Assembly: GCA_903944725.1 (NCBI GenBank)
Contig: CAJASX010000065.1
Span: 22,431 to 86,430 of the forward strand
Reading direction: 5' to 3'
DNA length: 64,000 nucleotides
Source: an uncultured beta proteobacterium
GTDB lineage: Bacteria; Pseudomonadota; Gammaproteobacteria; Burkholderiales; Burkholderiaceae
The translations under genes were made by a program, and so were the position numbers. Each line of letters opens with the position of its first letter. Position 1 is the first letter of the stretch. Positions 45,726-53,238 of this stretch are shown here, one piece after another. The notes below the pieces were generated by a model. That model was not told where the DNA came from. It did no database searches and saw only the letters and a list, made by a program, of their open reading frames with translations.

Positions 45726-46855
45726 CCTACTATCTCCTGCTTGCGATACGGAATTTGAAGATGAAAATCAGTTAAACCTGGTCGACTCTCGCAGGTAATA
45801 AAACCTTGGTGTTGCTGCACAAAAGTTTGGGCTAGAGTAAGTCCCAAACCACTACCGCCCTCGCGCCCCGAAACCAATGGGAAAAAAATTCGATCGCGTA
45901 TCTCTTCAGGAATTCCAGGGCCGTTATCAATTACATGTAGATCAACTGCCATCTTATAACGCATCTTTGCAATCGTGACTGAACGCGCAACCCGAGTTTT
46001 CAGTTCAATTTGCGCATTACCTATTTTCATATCATCTTGCAATACTTGCGCCGCATTATGCACAATATTTAACACCGCTTGAATTAGTTGTTCTTGATCC
46101 CCCAGTAAGTCGGGTAAGCTCGTATCGTAGTTCCGAATAATACTTAAGCCATGTGGAAACTCGGCCAACACTAAGCTACGCACCCGCTCTAGCGCTTCAT
46201 GCACGTTAAAAAATTCCATCTCATGAGCTTTACGATGAGGCGCCAACAAGCGATCAACTAGGGTTTGCAAACGATCTGATTCTTTAACAATTACCTGAGT
46301 ATATTCACGTAAGTTTTTTTCAGGTAATTCAAATTCTAATAACTGTGCGGCGCCACGAATTCCGCCTAGTGGATTTTTAATTTCATGCGCTAAATTGCGC
46401 ATTAGCTCTTTGTTAGCCTCTACCTGTTGAAAAACTCGTTCATCGCGCTCACTACTTATTTGTTGATCAATCGGAAACCAATCCATCATCATTAAATTTG
46501 GTGTCTCAAGCATAGCCACTACCACATGCGCCGGAATCGATTCTTGATGAATGCGCCCCGGCAAGGAATCTAAGACCATCTCTTGCCGTTGCATTACTAC
46601 TCGACCCTCTGAAACTTCAGCAATCATGTCTTTTAAAGCCTCGTTATGGCCAAATAATTCTGTGATAGAACGGCCTTGTAAAGATTTTCGTGAAAGATCA
46701 AGTGCAGCTTCAGCAGCAGGATTTACATAAATCAATTGCAAGGTTGGCATAGTAAAAACTACCAAAGCATTTGGTAAATGTTCGAGCAATCCCGGAACAA
46801 AAGGGGCAGCCGCAGCTGCCCCTTTGAAAGGATTGCGCAATAAAGTTGCGCTCAA
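45722..46855 (-). CDS. ntrB: Nitrogen regulation sensor kinase NtrB
   Basis: A 377-aa soluble kinase: N-terminal PAS domain (LLEHLPNALVVF to about 120), HisKA with the phospho-acceptor in NLAHEIKNPLGGIRGAAQLL, and a HATPase domain (VLNIVHNAAQ, DNGPGIPEEIRDRIFFPLVSG, GSGLGLTLAQ). It is controlled by PII proteins in enteric bacteria. The start is TTG with a strong AAGGA site 6 bases upstream. Codons 11-19 (KGAAAAAPF) form a perfect hairpin resembling an intrinsic terminator. Its stop overlaps the ntrC start (ATGA). Confidence 0.94.
   Translation of the reverse strand: MSATLLRNPFKGAAAAAPFVPGLLEHLPNALVVFTMPTLQLIYVNPAAEAALDLSRKSLQGRSITELFGHNEALKDMIAEVSEGRVVMQRQEMVLDSLPGRIHQESIPAHVVVAMLETPNLMMMDWFPIDQQISSERDERVFQQVEANKELMRNLAHEIKNPLGGIRGAAQLLEFELPEKNLREYTQVIVKESDRLQTLVDRLLAPHRKAHEMEFFNVHEALERVRSLVLAEFPHGLSIIRNYDTSLPDLLGDQEQLIQAVLNIVHNAAQVLQDDMKIGNAQIELKTRVARSVTIAKMRYKMAVDLHVIDNGPGIPEEIRDRIFFPLVSGREGGSGLGLTLAQTFVQQHQGFITCESRPGLTDFHLQIPYRKQEIVG
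46800..46825 (-). terminator. Terminator-like hairpin inside the 5' end of ntrB
   Basis: On the minus strand AAAGGGGCAGC, loop TGCG, then GCTGCCCCTTT is a perfect 11-bp, mostly G+C stem followed by TGTT, giving CCCCTTTTGTT. It lies 64 bp after the glnA stop and 31-56 bases inside ntrB. It could terminate or attenuate read-through from glnA, or simply reflect the alanine-rich coding sequence. Confidence 0.5.
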
Positions 46856-46890
46856 GCTGTTTCCTTTAATCTTTCCTTCTTTAAAACAAA

Positions 46891-48309
46891 TTACAGTGAG
46901 TAATACATTTCAAATTCAATTGGATGAGTAGTCATCCGAAACTTAGTTACTTCTTCCATCTTCAAGCTAATGTAAGCATCGAGCATCGAATTCGTAAACA
47001 CACCACCACGGGTTAAAAATTCGCGATCCTGATCCAAACACTCCAAGGCCTGATCAAGGCTATGACAAACAGTTGGAATCTTTGCGTCTTCTTCGGGTGG
47101 TAAATCATACAAATTTTTATCGGCTGCTTCACCAGGATGAATTTTATTTTGTACCCCATCTAAACCGGCCATTAGTAAGGCCGAGAAAGCCAAATAGGGA
47201 TTTGCCAAAGGATCAGGAAAGCGGGTTTCAATCCGCCGACCCTTAGGGTTGGCTACGTGCGGAATGCGAATCGAAGCCGAACGATTTCGCGCCGAGTAAG
47301 CTAATTTCACTGGCGCCTCAAAACCAGGCACTAAACGCTTATAGGAATTAGTACCAGGGTTAGTAATTGCATTTAACGCACGTGCATGTTTAATAATGCC
47401 GCCGATGTAGTACAAAGCAAATTCTGAGAGACCGGCGTAGCCATTACCAGCAAATAAGTTTTCGCCATTTTTCCAAACCGACTGATGCACATGCATACCT
47501 GAACCGTTGTCACCCACTACTGGCTTAGGCATAAAGGTTGCGGTTTTGCCATAAGAATGGGCCACATTTTGCACTACATATTTCTGCCAAATAGTCCAGT
47601 CGGCACGTTGCGTTAAGGTGCTAAATTTAGTACCTAATTCGCTTTGGCCTTGGCCAGCCACTTCATGGTGATGCACTTCCACAGGAATACCCATATAGTT
47701 TTCCAGAATTAAACACATTTCTGAACGCATGTCTTGGAAAGTATCAACCGGAGAAACAGGAAAGTAACCACCTTTTTTGCCAGGACGATGCCCAGTATTG
47801 CCACCCTCAAACTCGGCACCAGAAGACCAAGGGGCCTCTTCCGACTCAATTTTGACAAAGCAGCCTTGCATGTCAGCGCCCCAACGAATACCATCAAACA
47901 CAAAAAATTCAGGCTCTGGGCCAAAATAAGCAGTATCGCCAAGACCAGTACTTTTTAAATAATCTTCAGCGCGTTTAGCAATCGAACGGGGATCGCGATC
48001 GTAACCCTTACCATCTGATGGCTCAATTACATCGCAAGTAATTACTAAAGTTGACTCTTCATAAAATGGATCAATATAACAAGCAGTAGGATCAGGCATC
48101 AACAACATATCGGAAGCTTCAATACCCTTCCAACCAGCAATTGAAGAGCCATCAAACGCGTGACCGCTCTCAAATTTATCTTCATTAAAAGCTGAAATTG
48201 GCACGGTAGTATGCTGTTCTTTACCCTTGGTATCGACAAAACGAAAATCGACAAAAGTACACTCTTTCTCTTTCACTAACTTCATCACATCTGCGACGGT
48301 CTTCGTCAT
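46891..48309 (-). CDS. glnA: Glutamine synthetase type I
   Basis: ATP-dependent ammonium assimilation to glutamine; dodecameric cytosolic enzyme. Seen: the start [26 protein letters not shown], the latch-loop [10 protein letters not shown], metal/ATP segments [11 protein letters not shown] and [16 protein letters not shown], and the adenylylation tyrosine in [10 protein letters not shown]. The length of 472 aa fits GS-I beta. A GAGGAG site precedes the ATG. The upstream region has two NtrC-type palindromes. Confidence 0.98.
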   Translation of the reverse strand: MTKTVADVMKLVKEKECTFVDFRFVDTKGKEQHTTVPISAFNEDKFESGHAFDGSSIAGWKGIEASDMLLMPDPTACYIDPFYEESTLVITCDVIEPSDGKGYDRDPRSIAKRAEDYLKSTGLGDTAYFGPEPEFFVFDGIRWGADMQGCFVKIESEEAPWSSGAEFEGGNTGHRPGKKGGYFPVSPVDTFQDMRSEMCLILENYMGIPVEVHHHEVAGQGQSELGTKFSTLTQRADWTIWQKYVVQNVAHSYGKTATFMPKPVVGDNGSGMHVHQSVWKNGENLFAGNGYAGLSEFALYYIGGIIKHARALNAITNPGTNSYKRLVPGFEAPVKLAYSARNRSASIRIPHVANPKGRRIETRFPDPLANPYLAFSALLMAGLDGVQNKIHPGEAADKNLYDLPPEEDAKIPTVCHSLDQALECLDQDREFLTRGGVFTNSMLDAYISLKMEEVTKFRMTTHPIEFEMYYSL

Positions 48310-48449
48310 GCAAATCTCCTCTAAGAAAAAATACTGGATCCCGCAACTCCAGGCTAAAAATCAACCCTGCTTTCGGTCTTCAATAAATATAAATAGCCCC
48401 TACCAATTCATTTAATTTACTGAAGCCAAGGCGTTGAATTCACTATTAT

Positions 48450-48466
48450 TGCACTATTAGAGTGCT
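48450..48466. promoter_or_regulatory. NtrC binding site, promoter-proximal
   Basis: TGCACT-ATTAG-AGTGCT matches the NtrC consensus TGCAC-Y-N5-R-GTGCA except the last base. Its centre is about 149 bp upstream of the glnA start codon and 52 bp from the distal site. Confidence 0.75.
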
Positions 48467-48501
48467 TAAAAAGTGATGGCTTTAGCCCTAATCCTAAATA
48501 A

Positions 48502-48518
48502 TGCACTTAATTAGTGCA
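48502..48518. promoter_or_regulatory. NtrC binding site, promoter-distal
   Basis: TGCACT-TAATT-AGTGCA is a perfect palindrome fitting the NtrC consensus in both half sites. Paired with the proximal site it forms an enhancer-like arrangement upstream of glnA. The remainder of the 249-bp gap (48310-48558) holds no gene and only a poor GG-N10-GC sigma-54-like match at 48353-48366. Confidence 0.8.
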
Positions 48519-48558
48519 TAAATAGACTGGTAAATAAATTAAACCTTGCTTAGTTGAG

Positions 48559-49419
48559 TTAAGCACTCGGCAGTGGTAAATCGTGAACTTCATAGCCCAA
48601 AGCAATAGTGCCTTGACGCAAGGCATCCCAAGCAACATCCAAAGCCGAATCGTCACCTTTTACGCCTAATTCAATATGGCGTTGCGCAAAAATACCGCCC
48701 CTTATTGGGTCGCCAACCGAAGGCAAGCTGAACACCTTAATACCAGTAAAGTCACGTTCAATCTGTTCCATTAAAGGCGTTAAGGTTGATTCAATGCCAC
48801 TAGGTACGATAAAACTTTTTTCGGCCCATTGGCTACGATGAAATAAATGCGCATAGTGCTGATCTAAGCACCAAGCCATCATGGGGGCTGCCATCACTGG
48901 AAAACCTGGTAAAAAATGATGCTCTTGAATGCGAAATCCTGGAATTTGGTTATAAGAATTGGGAATAATTTCGCAACCTACCGGAAATTCGCCCATTTTA
49001 AAGCGGTGTTGATTCTCTGGGGTGTTAAGGTCGGCTTTGTGCAGATTCCCTTCGGCAGTAGCCTGAATGCGTGCGGCTATTAAGACCTTGGCCTGCGGAT
49101 GTAAGGCAATAGTCAGCCCTAAAGCCTTTGCTGCACAAGCGCGAGTATGGTCATCGGGAGTCGCGCCAATTCCACCAGTACTAAAAACCACATCGCCACT
49201 GGCAAAAGTATCTTTTAGGGTCTGAATAATTTGCTCAGGATCATCAGCCACATAACGGGCCCAAGTTAAGCTTAAACCCCGCTCGCCCAGCAATTCAATG
49301 AACTTGGCAAGATGTTTGTCACTTCTACGACCCGAAAGAATTTCATCGCCAATTACCAGCAAGCCAAAGCGTCGTGGTGAATCTGCTTGTCCAGTCGATG
49401 GCGTTAATAATTTTGACAT
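48559..49419 (-). CDS. CinA N-terminal/molybdopterin-binding domain protein
   Basis: A 286-aa protein with a MoaB/MogA-like fold domain: FGLLVIGDEILSGRRSDKH, GDVVFSTGGIGATPDDHT and the LPGFPVMAAPMMAW segment. It lacks the C-terminal CinA deamidase domain, so it matches stand-alone 'competence/damage-inducible CinA-like' or YfaY-type proteins. The exact reaction (possibly nicotinamide-nucleotide or ADP-ribose related) is not established. It starts nine bases after the EI24-family gene ends upstream. Confidence 0.85.
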   Translation of the reverse strand: MSKLLTPSTGQADSPRRFGLLVIGDEILSGRRSDKHLAKFIELLGERGLSLTWARYVADDPEQIIQTLKDTFASGDVVFSTGGIGATPDDHTRACAAKALGLTIALHPQAKVLIAARIQATAEGNLHKADLNTPENQHRFKMGEFPVGCEIIPNSYNQIPGFRIQEHHFLPGFPVMAAPMMAWCLDQHYAHLFHRSQWAEKSFIVPSGIESTLTPLMEQIERDFTGIKVFSLPSVGDPIRGGIFAQRHIELGVKGDDSALDVAWDALRQGTIALGYEVHDLPLPSA

Positions 49420-49427
49420 AAAGCTAA

Positions 49428-50285
49428 TTATCTACCCAGCACATCAGCTTCGATTACATCAATCATCGGCGCACTACGTAACTCGACTAATGCCTGCAAA
49501 AGAAAATGCGCAAACCAGAGTGCTGCAAAAACAAAAATAATGGAATAAACCCACAAGGCAACGAAAGAAACAAAGGGGAATAAAACTAAAGCTAGCACCG
49601 AGGTCGCCCAAAAAAAACTGGGCACTACGCCAAGTAAGCCAGCCAATATACCCATTGTTAATAAAGACCAACGGTATTTTTCTAATAAGATATTGCGCTC
49701 AGCAGTCGTGGCATGCTTTGCCAAAACATCGTAAGTCATTAAGCGCATTGTCAGCCAACCCCATAATAAGGGCGGCAAAATTGCAAACAAAGGTGGTATC
49801 CACCATACTGGTAAAGTAAGAAAAACCAAAACCAAACAAATTAAACTAGACCAAATCGTATAGACTAAGCCACCAAAAAAGCTAGCAAAAAAACTAGCAT
49901 CAAGATGAATTGCTAATTTGGCGTATGCAGCTTGTTCGGCCACACTATTTACAATTGCTGGCACGGTTGAAAAGGTAATCGTCACCAACAAACTAATTGC
50001 TGCAATGGGCATTAATAGCATAATAAAAAATAAAGGTGCTAACCAAGTCTGGGAGCCTTCAATTCCAAGCCACGCAAGTGCATGCTCAATCCAACTAGTA
50101 AAAATTGAGGCACTTAAAAAAATTCGCAAATAATCTAGCGCAGGTGACCAAACAAACCATAACAAGATGCCCCAAAAAACTGCGACGATTAAAAATGGTC
50201 TAAAACTTAACCATAGCATGCGCGGGTGCATACTGCCCACTAGCGCTAATCCTAAGGCGCGCAAGACACCACTAAAACCAATCAT
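49428..50285 (-). CDS. EI24-domain membrane protein
   Basis: A 285-aa protein with about six to seven hydrophobic segments (near 22-45, 65-92, 128-150, 155-180, 205-230, 240-265). The N-terminal GFSGVLRALGLALVGSMHPRMLW and the central PVWWIPPLFAILPPLLWGWLTMRLMTYD region are typical of EI24/CysZ-like proteins in beta-proteobacteria. CysZ transports sulfate; the substrate here is unproven. It is probably co-transcribed with the CinA-domain gene. Confidence 0.8.
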   Translation of the reverse strand: MIGFSGVLRALGLALVGSMHPRMLWLSFRPFLIVAVFWGILLWFVWSPALDYLRIFLSASIFTSWIEHALAWLGIEGSQTWLAPLFFIMLLMPIAAISLLVTITFSTVPAIVNSVAEQAAYAKLAIHLDASFFASFFGGLVYTIWSSLICLVLVFLTLPVWWIPPLFAILPPLLWGWLTMRLMTYDVLAKHATTAERNILLEKYRWSLLTMGILAGLLGVVPSFFWATSVLALVLFPFVSFVALWVYSIIFVFAALWFAHFLLQALVELRSAPMIDVIEADVLGR

Positions 50286-50333
50286 CTAAATTCTCCTTCA
50301 ATTGCCAGTTTCTCTTAGTTTCAATTAGCTGTC

Positions 50334-51320
50334 CTATGTATCCTTAACGTCCTTAGTATCCTTAGGGTGCCCAAAAAAAGCTCGCCATGCCATTTTTAGG
50401 CCCTGCCATTGATGCTGTAAAACCCCATTGGGTAAATGCAAATTTTCTACGCCAGTAGGATGAATTTGCTGATCAAAATTAGCTGTTTTAAAAATCATAT
50501 CCCACCATGGAAATAACACTCCAAAATTACAGCCCCCCAATACCCCATGTCGATTTTCTACCTCGTAACCCAAGCGCACGGCATGATGACGCCGATGAAA
50601 GATCGGCGAAACTAAGATATATTTTGCCCAAGCTAAATGTACTTTTAAATTAGCATGTTGCCAACTTTGAATAAATTGACTCACCACAACTAATAAAATA
50701 AATTGGCCGGGACTCACCCCAATGATTAAAGCGCAACTCGCAAACACTAAAGCGCGCATCACATCATCTAAAAAATGATTACGATCATCCGACCAGGCTG
50801 TCATAGTTGCTTGACTATGATGCAAGGCATGTAATTGCCACCACCATTGAAATCGATGCTCAGCACGATGATAACAATAATCAACAAAATCTAAGATAAT
50901 TAAATAAATTAAAAAGCTGACCCAAGGAATTGAAGTGACTCCAGGCCACCAACTTTCTACGTTAAAGCGCTCAAATCGCCAATCGTGTAATTGCCCTTCA
51001 AATTGAAAAAATAAGTCAGCAAATACAACAAAGATAATTGCATTAAATAAGCCTAAGCGATGAAAATAAGTGTAAAACACATCAGCAGAAATACTCTTAG
51101 CTTGGCGGTTTTGTACTTCTGCCGGATTAAATCGTTCCCAAAAACGCAAACCAAAAGCAATTAAGGCGATTTGAATCAAGCCTAATAATATCCATTCAGC
51201 GCCATTAAATGCATCTTCAGCCCAATGCATTAAACCAAATTGGTACAACAATGGCTCGATCAAATAACGATACAGGGCCTCGTGTGCTTGACCATACTGT
51301 TGAGATAAAAAATCTAGCAT
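50334..51320 (-). CDS. Fatty acid hydroxylase/sterol desaturase family membrane protein
   Basis: A 328-aa di-iron membrane enzyme. Histidine clusters HRAEHRFQWWWQLHALHHS and HRRHH plus later histidines match the superfamily's HX3-4H, HX2HH pattern. Transmembrane segments are near residues 45-62, 85-105, 130-150 and 175-205. Members hydroxylate lipids or carotenoids; the substrate is unknown. The C-terminal tail KDTKDVKDT is coded by three 9-bp tandem units (50339-50365), unlike the rest of the protein. Confidence 0.88.
   Translation of the reverse strand: MLDFLSQQYGQAHEALYRYLIEPLLYQFGLMHWAEDAFNGAEWILLGLIQIALIAFGLRFWERFNPAEVQNRQAKSISADVFYTYFHRLGLFNAIIFVVFADLFFQFEGQLHDWRFERFNVESWWPGVTSIPWVSFLIYLIILDFVDYCYHRAEHRFQWWWQLHALHHSQATMTAWSDDRNHFLDDVMRALVFASCALIIGVSPGQFILLVVVSQFIQSWQHANLKVHLAWAKYILVSPIFHRRHHAVRLGYEVENRHGVLGGCNFGVLFPWWDMIFKTANFDQQIHPTGVENLHLPNGVLQHQWQGLKMAWRAFFGHPKDTKDVKDT
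50339..50365. repeat. 9-bp tandem repeat at the 3' end of the fatty-acid-hydroxylase gene
   Basis: Three units TATCCTTAA, CGTCCTTAG, TATCCTTAG just before the stop codon. On the coding strand the unit is AAGGATACT-like, close to the AAGGGTACT unit in the RNase R gene (62002-62082). Confidence 0.75.
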
Positions 51321-51338
51321 CTTAGCGCTTCAACCTAA

Positions 51339-52172
51339 TTATTTAGTGACAAGGGTTGGTAAGGTAGCAAAACAAAATCCGCGTTGTTTCAAATTATCAA
51401 TTAAGGGCTCTAAAACTGCTGGCGCCCAAGCATCTTTACGCGACCAAATACCTAAATGGGCCATTGCAATGTCACCATCTTGCAGGTTTTTGCTAGCGCG
51501 CGCCAATAAAACCGTATTGGGAAAACGCCCAGAATCTAGCTCATCCCCTAAAAACCCTGCTGGTGCCCAGGCAATATGCTGAAAACCACACTGCTCACCA
51601 TAGGCCACCAAACGCGGCGAGACTTTACCGCCAGGTGCCCGCCAAATAGGCTCTAGGTGACGCCCCGTTAGTTCTTGAAAGCGGCGATCAACCCGCTTCA
51701 GTTCAGCGCAAAAGGCGGCGGCGTCATACCATTTGCCAATGCCAGCTTCAGAACCAAATTGGGGCTTAAGGCGCACTAAACCATTTTGACCATCACCTTG
51801 AAAATAGGCGTGATCAAAAGTGTGGCTACCAAAATGATGGCCTGCCTCTGCTAACTTTTGCCAATAGTTGCGCCAACTATCATCCAAAGTAAAATCTCCA
51901 CGAGCAGTCCTTTCATTTGCAAGAAAAAAAGTTGCCTTCACTTGCTGTCTTTGCAAAATAGCTGCAATAGTTTCTGCCATCGCCATATTGCCAGTATCGA
52001 AAGTTAAATATACGGTTTTATTACAGGCTGGTGCAGGTTTTGCTTGAGAAATTGCTATTGGTGTTGCAGTTTGGGTTAAATTGATATTTGGGGTGCCTGC
52101 TTTTTGGGCTTGTGCATTTACAAAGCTAGTAAAACAGCCTAATGCTAGCAACCATGGTAAGAGCCGACTCAA
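51339..52172 (-). CDS. Exported NodB-family polysaccharide deacetylase with altered metal motif
   Basis: A 277-aa precursor with a signal peptide (SRLLPWLLALGCFTSFVNA, cleavage near residue 21). NodB motifs: TFDTG in place of TFDDG, the metal-binding SHTFDH pair, and RAPGG. The second Asp of the first motif, normally a zinc ligand, is Thr. AMAHLGIW stands where the LHxT motif is expected. Activity may be changed or need another metal arrangement. The start is TTG; an in-frame stop lies just upstream. It begins three bases after the beta-propeller gene, suggesting coupling. Confidence 0.85.
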   Translation of the reverse strand: MSRLLPWLLALGCFTSFVNAQAQKAGTPNINLTQTATPIAISQAKPAPACNKTVYLTFDTGNMAMAETIAAILQRQQVKATFFLANERTARGDFTLDDSWRNYWQKLAEAGHHFGSHTFDHAYFQGDGQNGLVRLKPQFGSEAGIGKWYDAAAFCAELKRVDRRFQELTGRHLEPIWRAPGGKVSPRLVAYGEQCGFQHIAWAPAGFLGDELDSGRFPNTVLLARASKNLQDGDIAMAHLGIWSRKDAWAPAVLEPLIDNLKQRGFCFATLPTLVTK

Positions 52173-52175
52173 GCC

Positions 52176-53186
52176 TCATTCCCATGCAGCACGAGGATAA
52201 AAGAAAACCCCATGAGGCGATTTACCCACAGGAATAACTGTCGTCAGCTTCATGCTTGGTACATCTATGATGCCTACTTTTTTTGCAAACCGAAACGATA
52301 CCCATAAATTTTTTCCATCAGCGGTAATTTCCATGTCATCTGGACCGGCTGGCAACCCAGTAATATCACCCACTTTTTCTAAGGTTTGCATATCCAATAA
52401 ACTAATGGTCGAGGCCACTCGATTACTCACAAACACATGTTTGCGATCACCCTGGGGTCTAAAGTTATGTGCGCCTTTGCCGGTTGAAATACGTTTAATG
52501 ACTTGCCGCGTGCGCCAATCAACCACCTCAACATAATCGGCCCCTGTAATACCGATTAATAAAAATTTATCACCTGGCGTCATCCATAAACCCGCAGGTG
52601 TTGGTCCAGTAGGCATTTTCCATAAAATAGTTTGCGTAGCTAAATCGATAGCTGCTAATTCAGCTGAATCTTGCAAAGTAATAAAAGCAATTTTGCTATC
52701 TGCAGTAAAGGCAATATGGCTCGGAGTTTTAGCTAAGGCTAAAGACTTTAGCAAAGTAAAATTAATGCCTTGCGCAGCATAGATATCAACCCGATTTAAG
52801 CGATTTCCATTAACCACAAACCATTGGTTATTGGGTGAATAACCAATTTGATAGGGATCAATAATGTTTGGTATGCGCCCCCTTATGTCGCCAGTAGTGG
52901 CATTTAAAATCGCGATGTCATTGCCTACGGCATTGGCAACTAATAGGGTTTGCTGATCTGGGGCCATCATCAGATGGTGTGGCTCTTTACCAATTGGCAC
53001 AGTTTTAATTACTGCCCGCATTTGCATATCAATCAAGCTAATACTAGCATCACCAGAATTTAATACCATAGCAATTTTTGGTTCGCTAAGCTTAGGTGTA
53101 GAAATTGCAGCTGTTTGCGCAAAAATACTGAAAGGAAATATCAAATAAGCGGCAAAGAAAATGGCAGGACGACGACGTAATTTCAT
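52176..53186 (-). CDS. Exported YVTN-type beta-propeller protein
   Basis: A 336-aa precursor with a signal peptide (RRRPAIFFAAYLIFPFSIFA). The mature part has about seven repeats of the form 'V/IxxxxTGxxIxxIPxGxxPHHLxxxPD', for example KTVPIGKEPHHLMMAPD, RISTGKGAHNFRPQGD and TVIPVGKSPHGVFFYP. This is the YVTN/cytochrome-D1-like propeller group, often a periplasmic binding or scaffold protein. No haem motif is seen. Paired with the deacetylase downstream; function unknown. Confidence 0.85.
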   Translation of the reverse strand: MKLRRRPAIFFAAYLIFPFSIFAQTAAISTPKLSEPKIAMVLNSGDASISLIDMQMRAVIKTVPIGKEPHHLMMAPDQQTLLVANAVGNDIAILNATTGDIRGRIPNIIDPYQIGYSPNNQWFVVNGNRLNRVDIYAAQGINFTLLKSLALAKTPSHIAFTADSKIAFITLQDSAELAAIDLATQTILWKMPTGPTPAGLWMTPGDKFLLIGITGADYVEVVDWRTRQVIKRISTGKGAHNFRPQGDRKHVFVSNRVASTISLLDMQTLEKVGDITGLPAGPDDMEITADGKNLWVSFRFAKKVGIIDVPSMKLTTVIPVGKSPHGVFFYPRAAWE

Positions 53187-53238
53187 GCCCCCATTGTAAA
53201 TCGTGAGCCGATAACAGTCTGCACTGGCTTAAAGTGAC

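Noticed and set aside
48353-48366. GG-N10-GC match upstream of glnA as a sigma-54 promoter
   Set aside because: Only the invariant GG and GC plus a few bases fit; the rest of both elements is off-consensus. Kept as a weak possibility in the finding, not as a feature.
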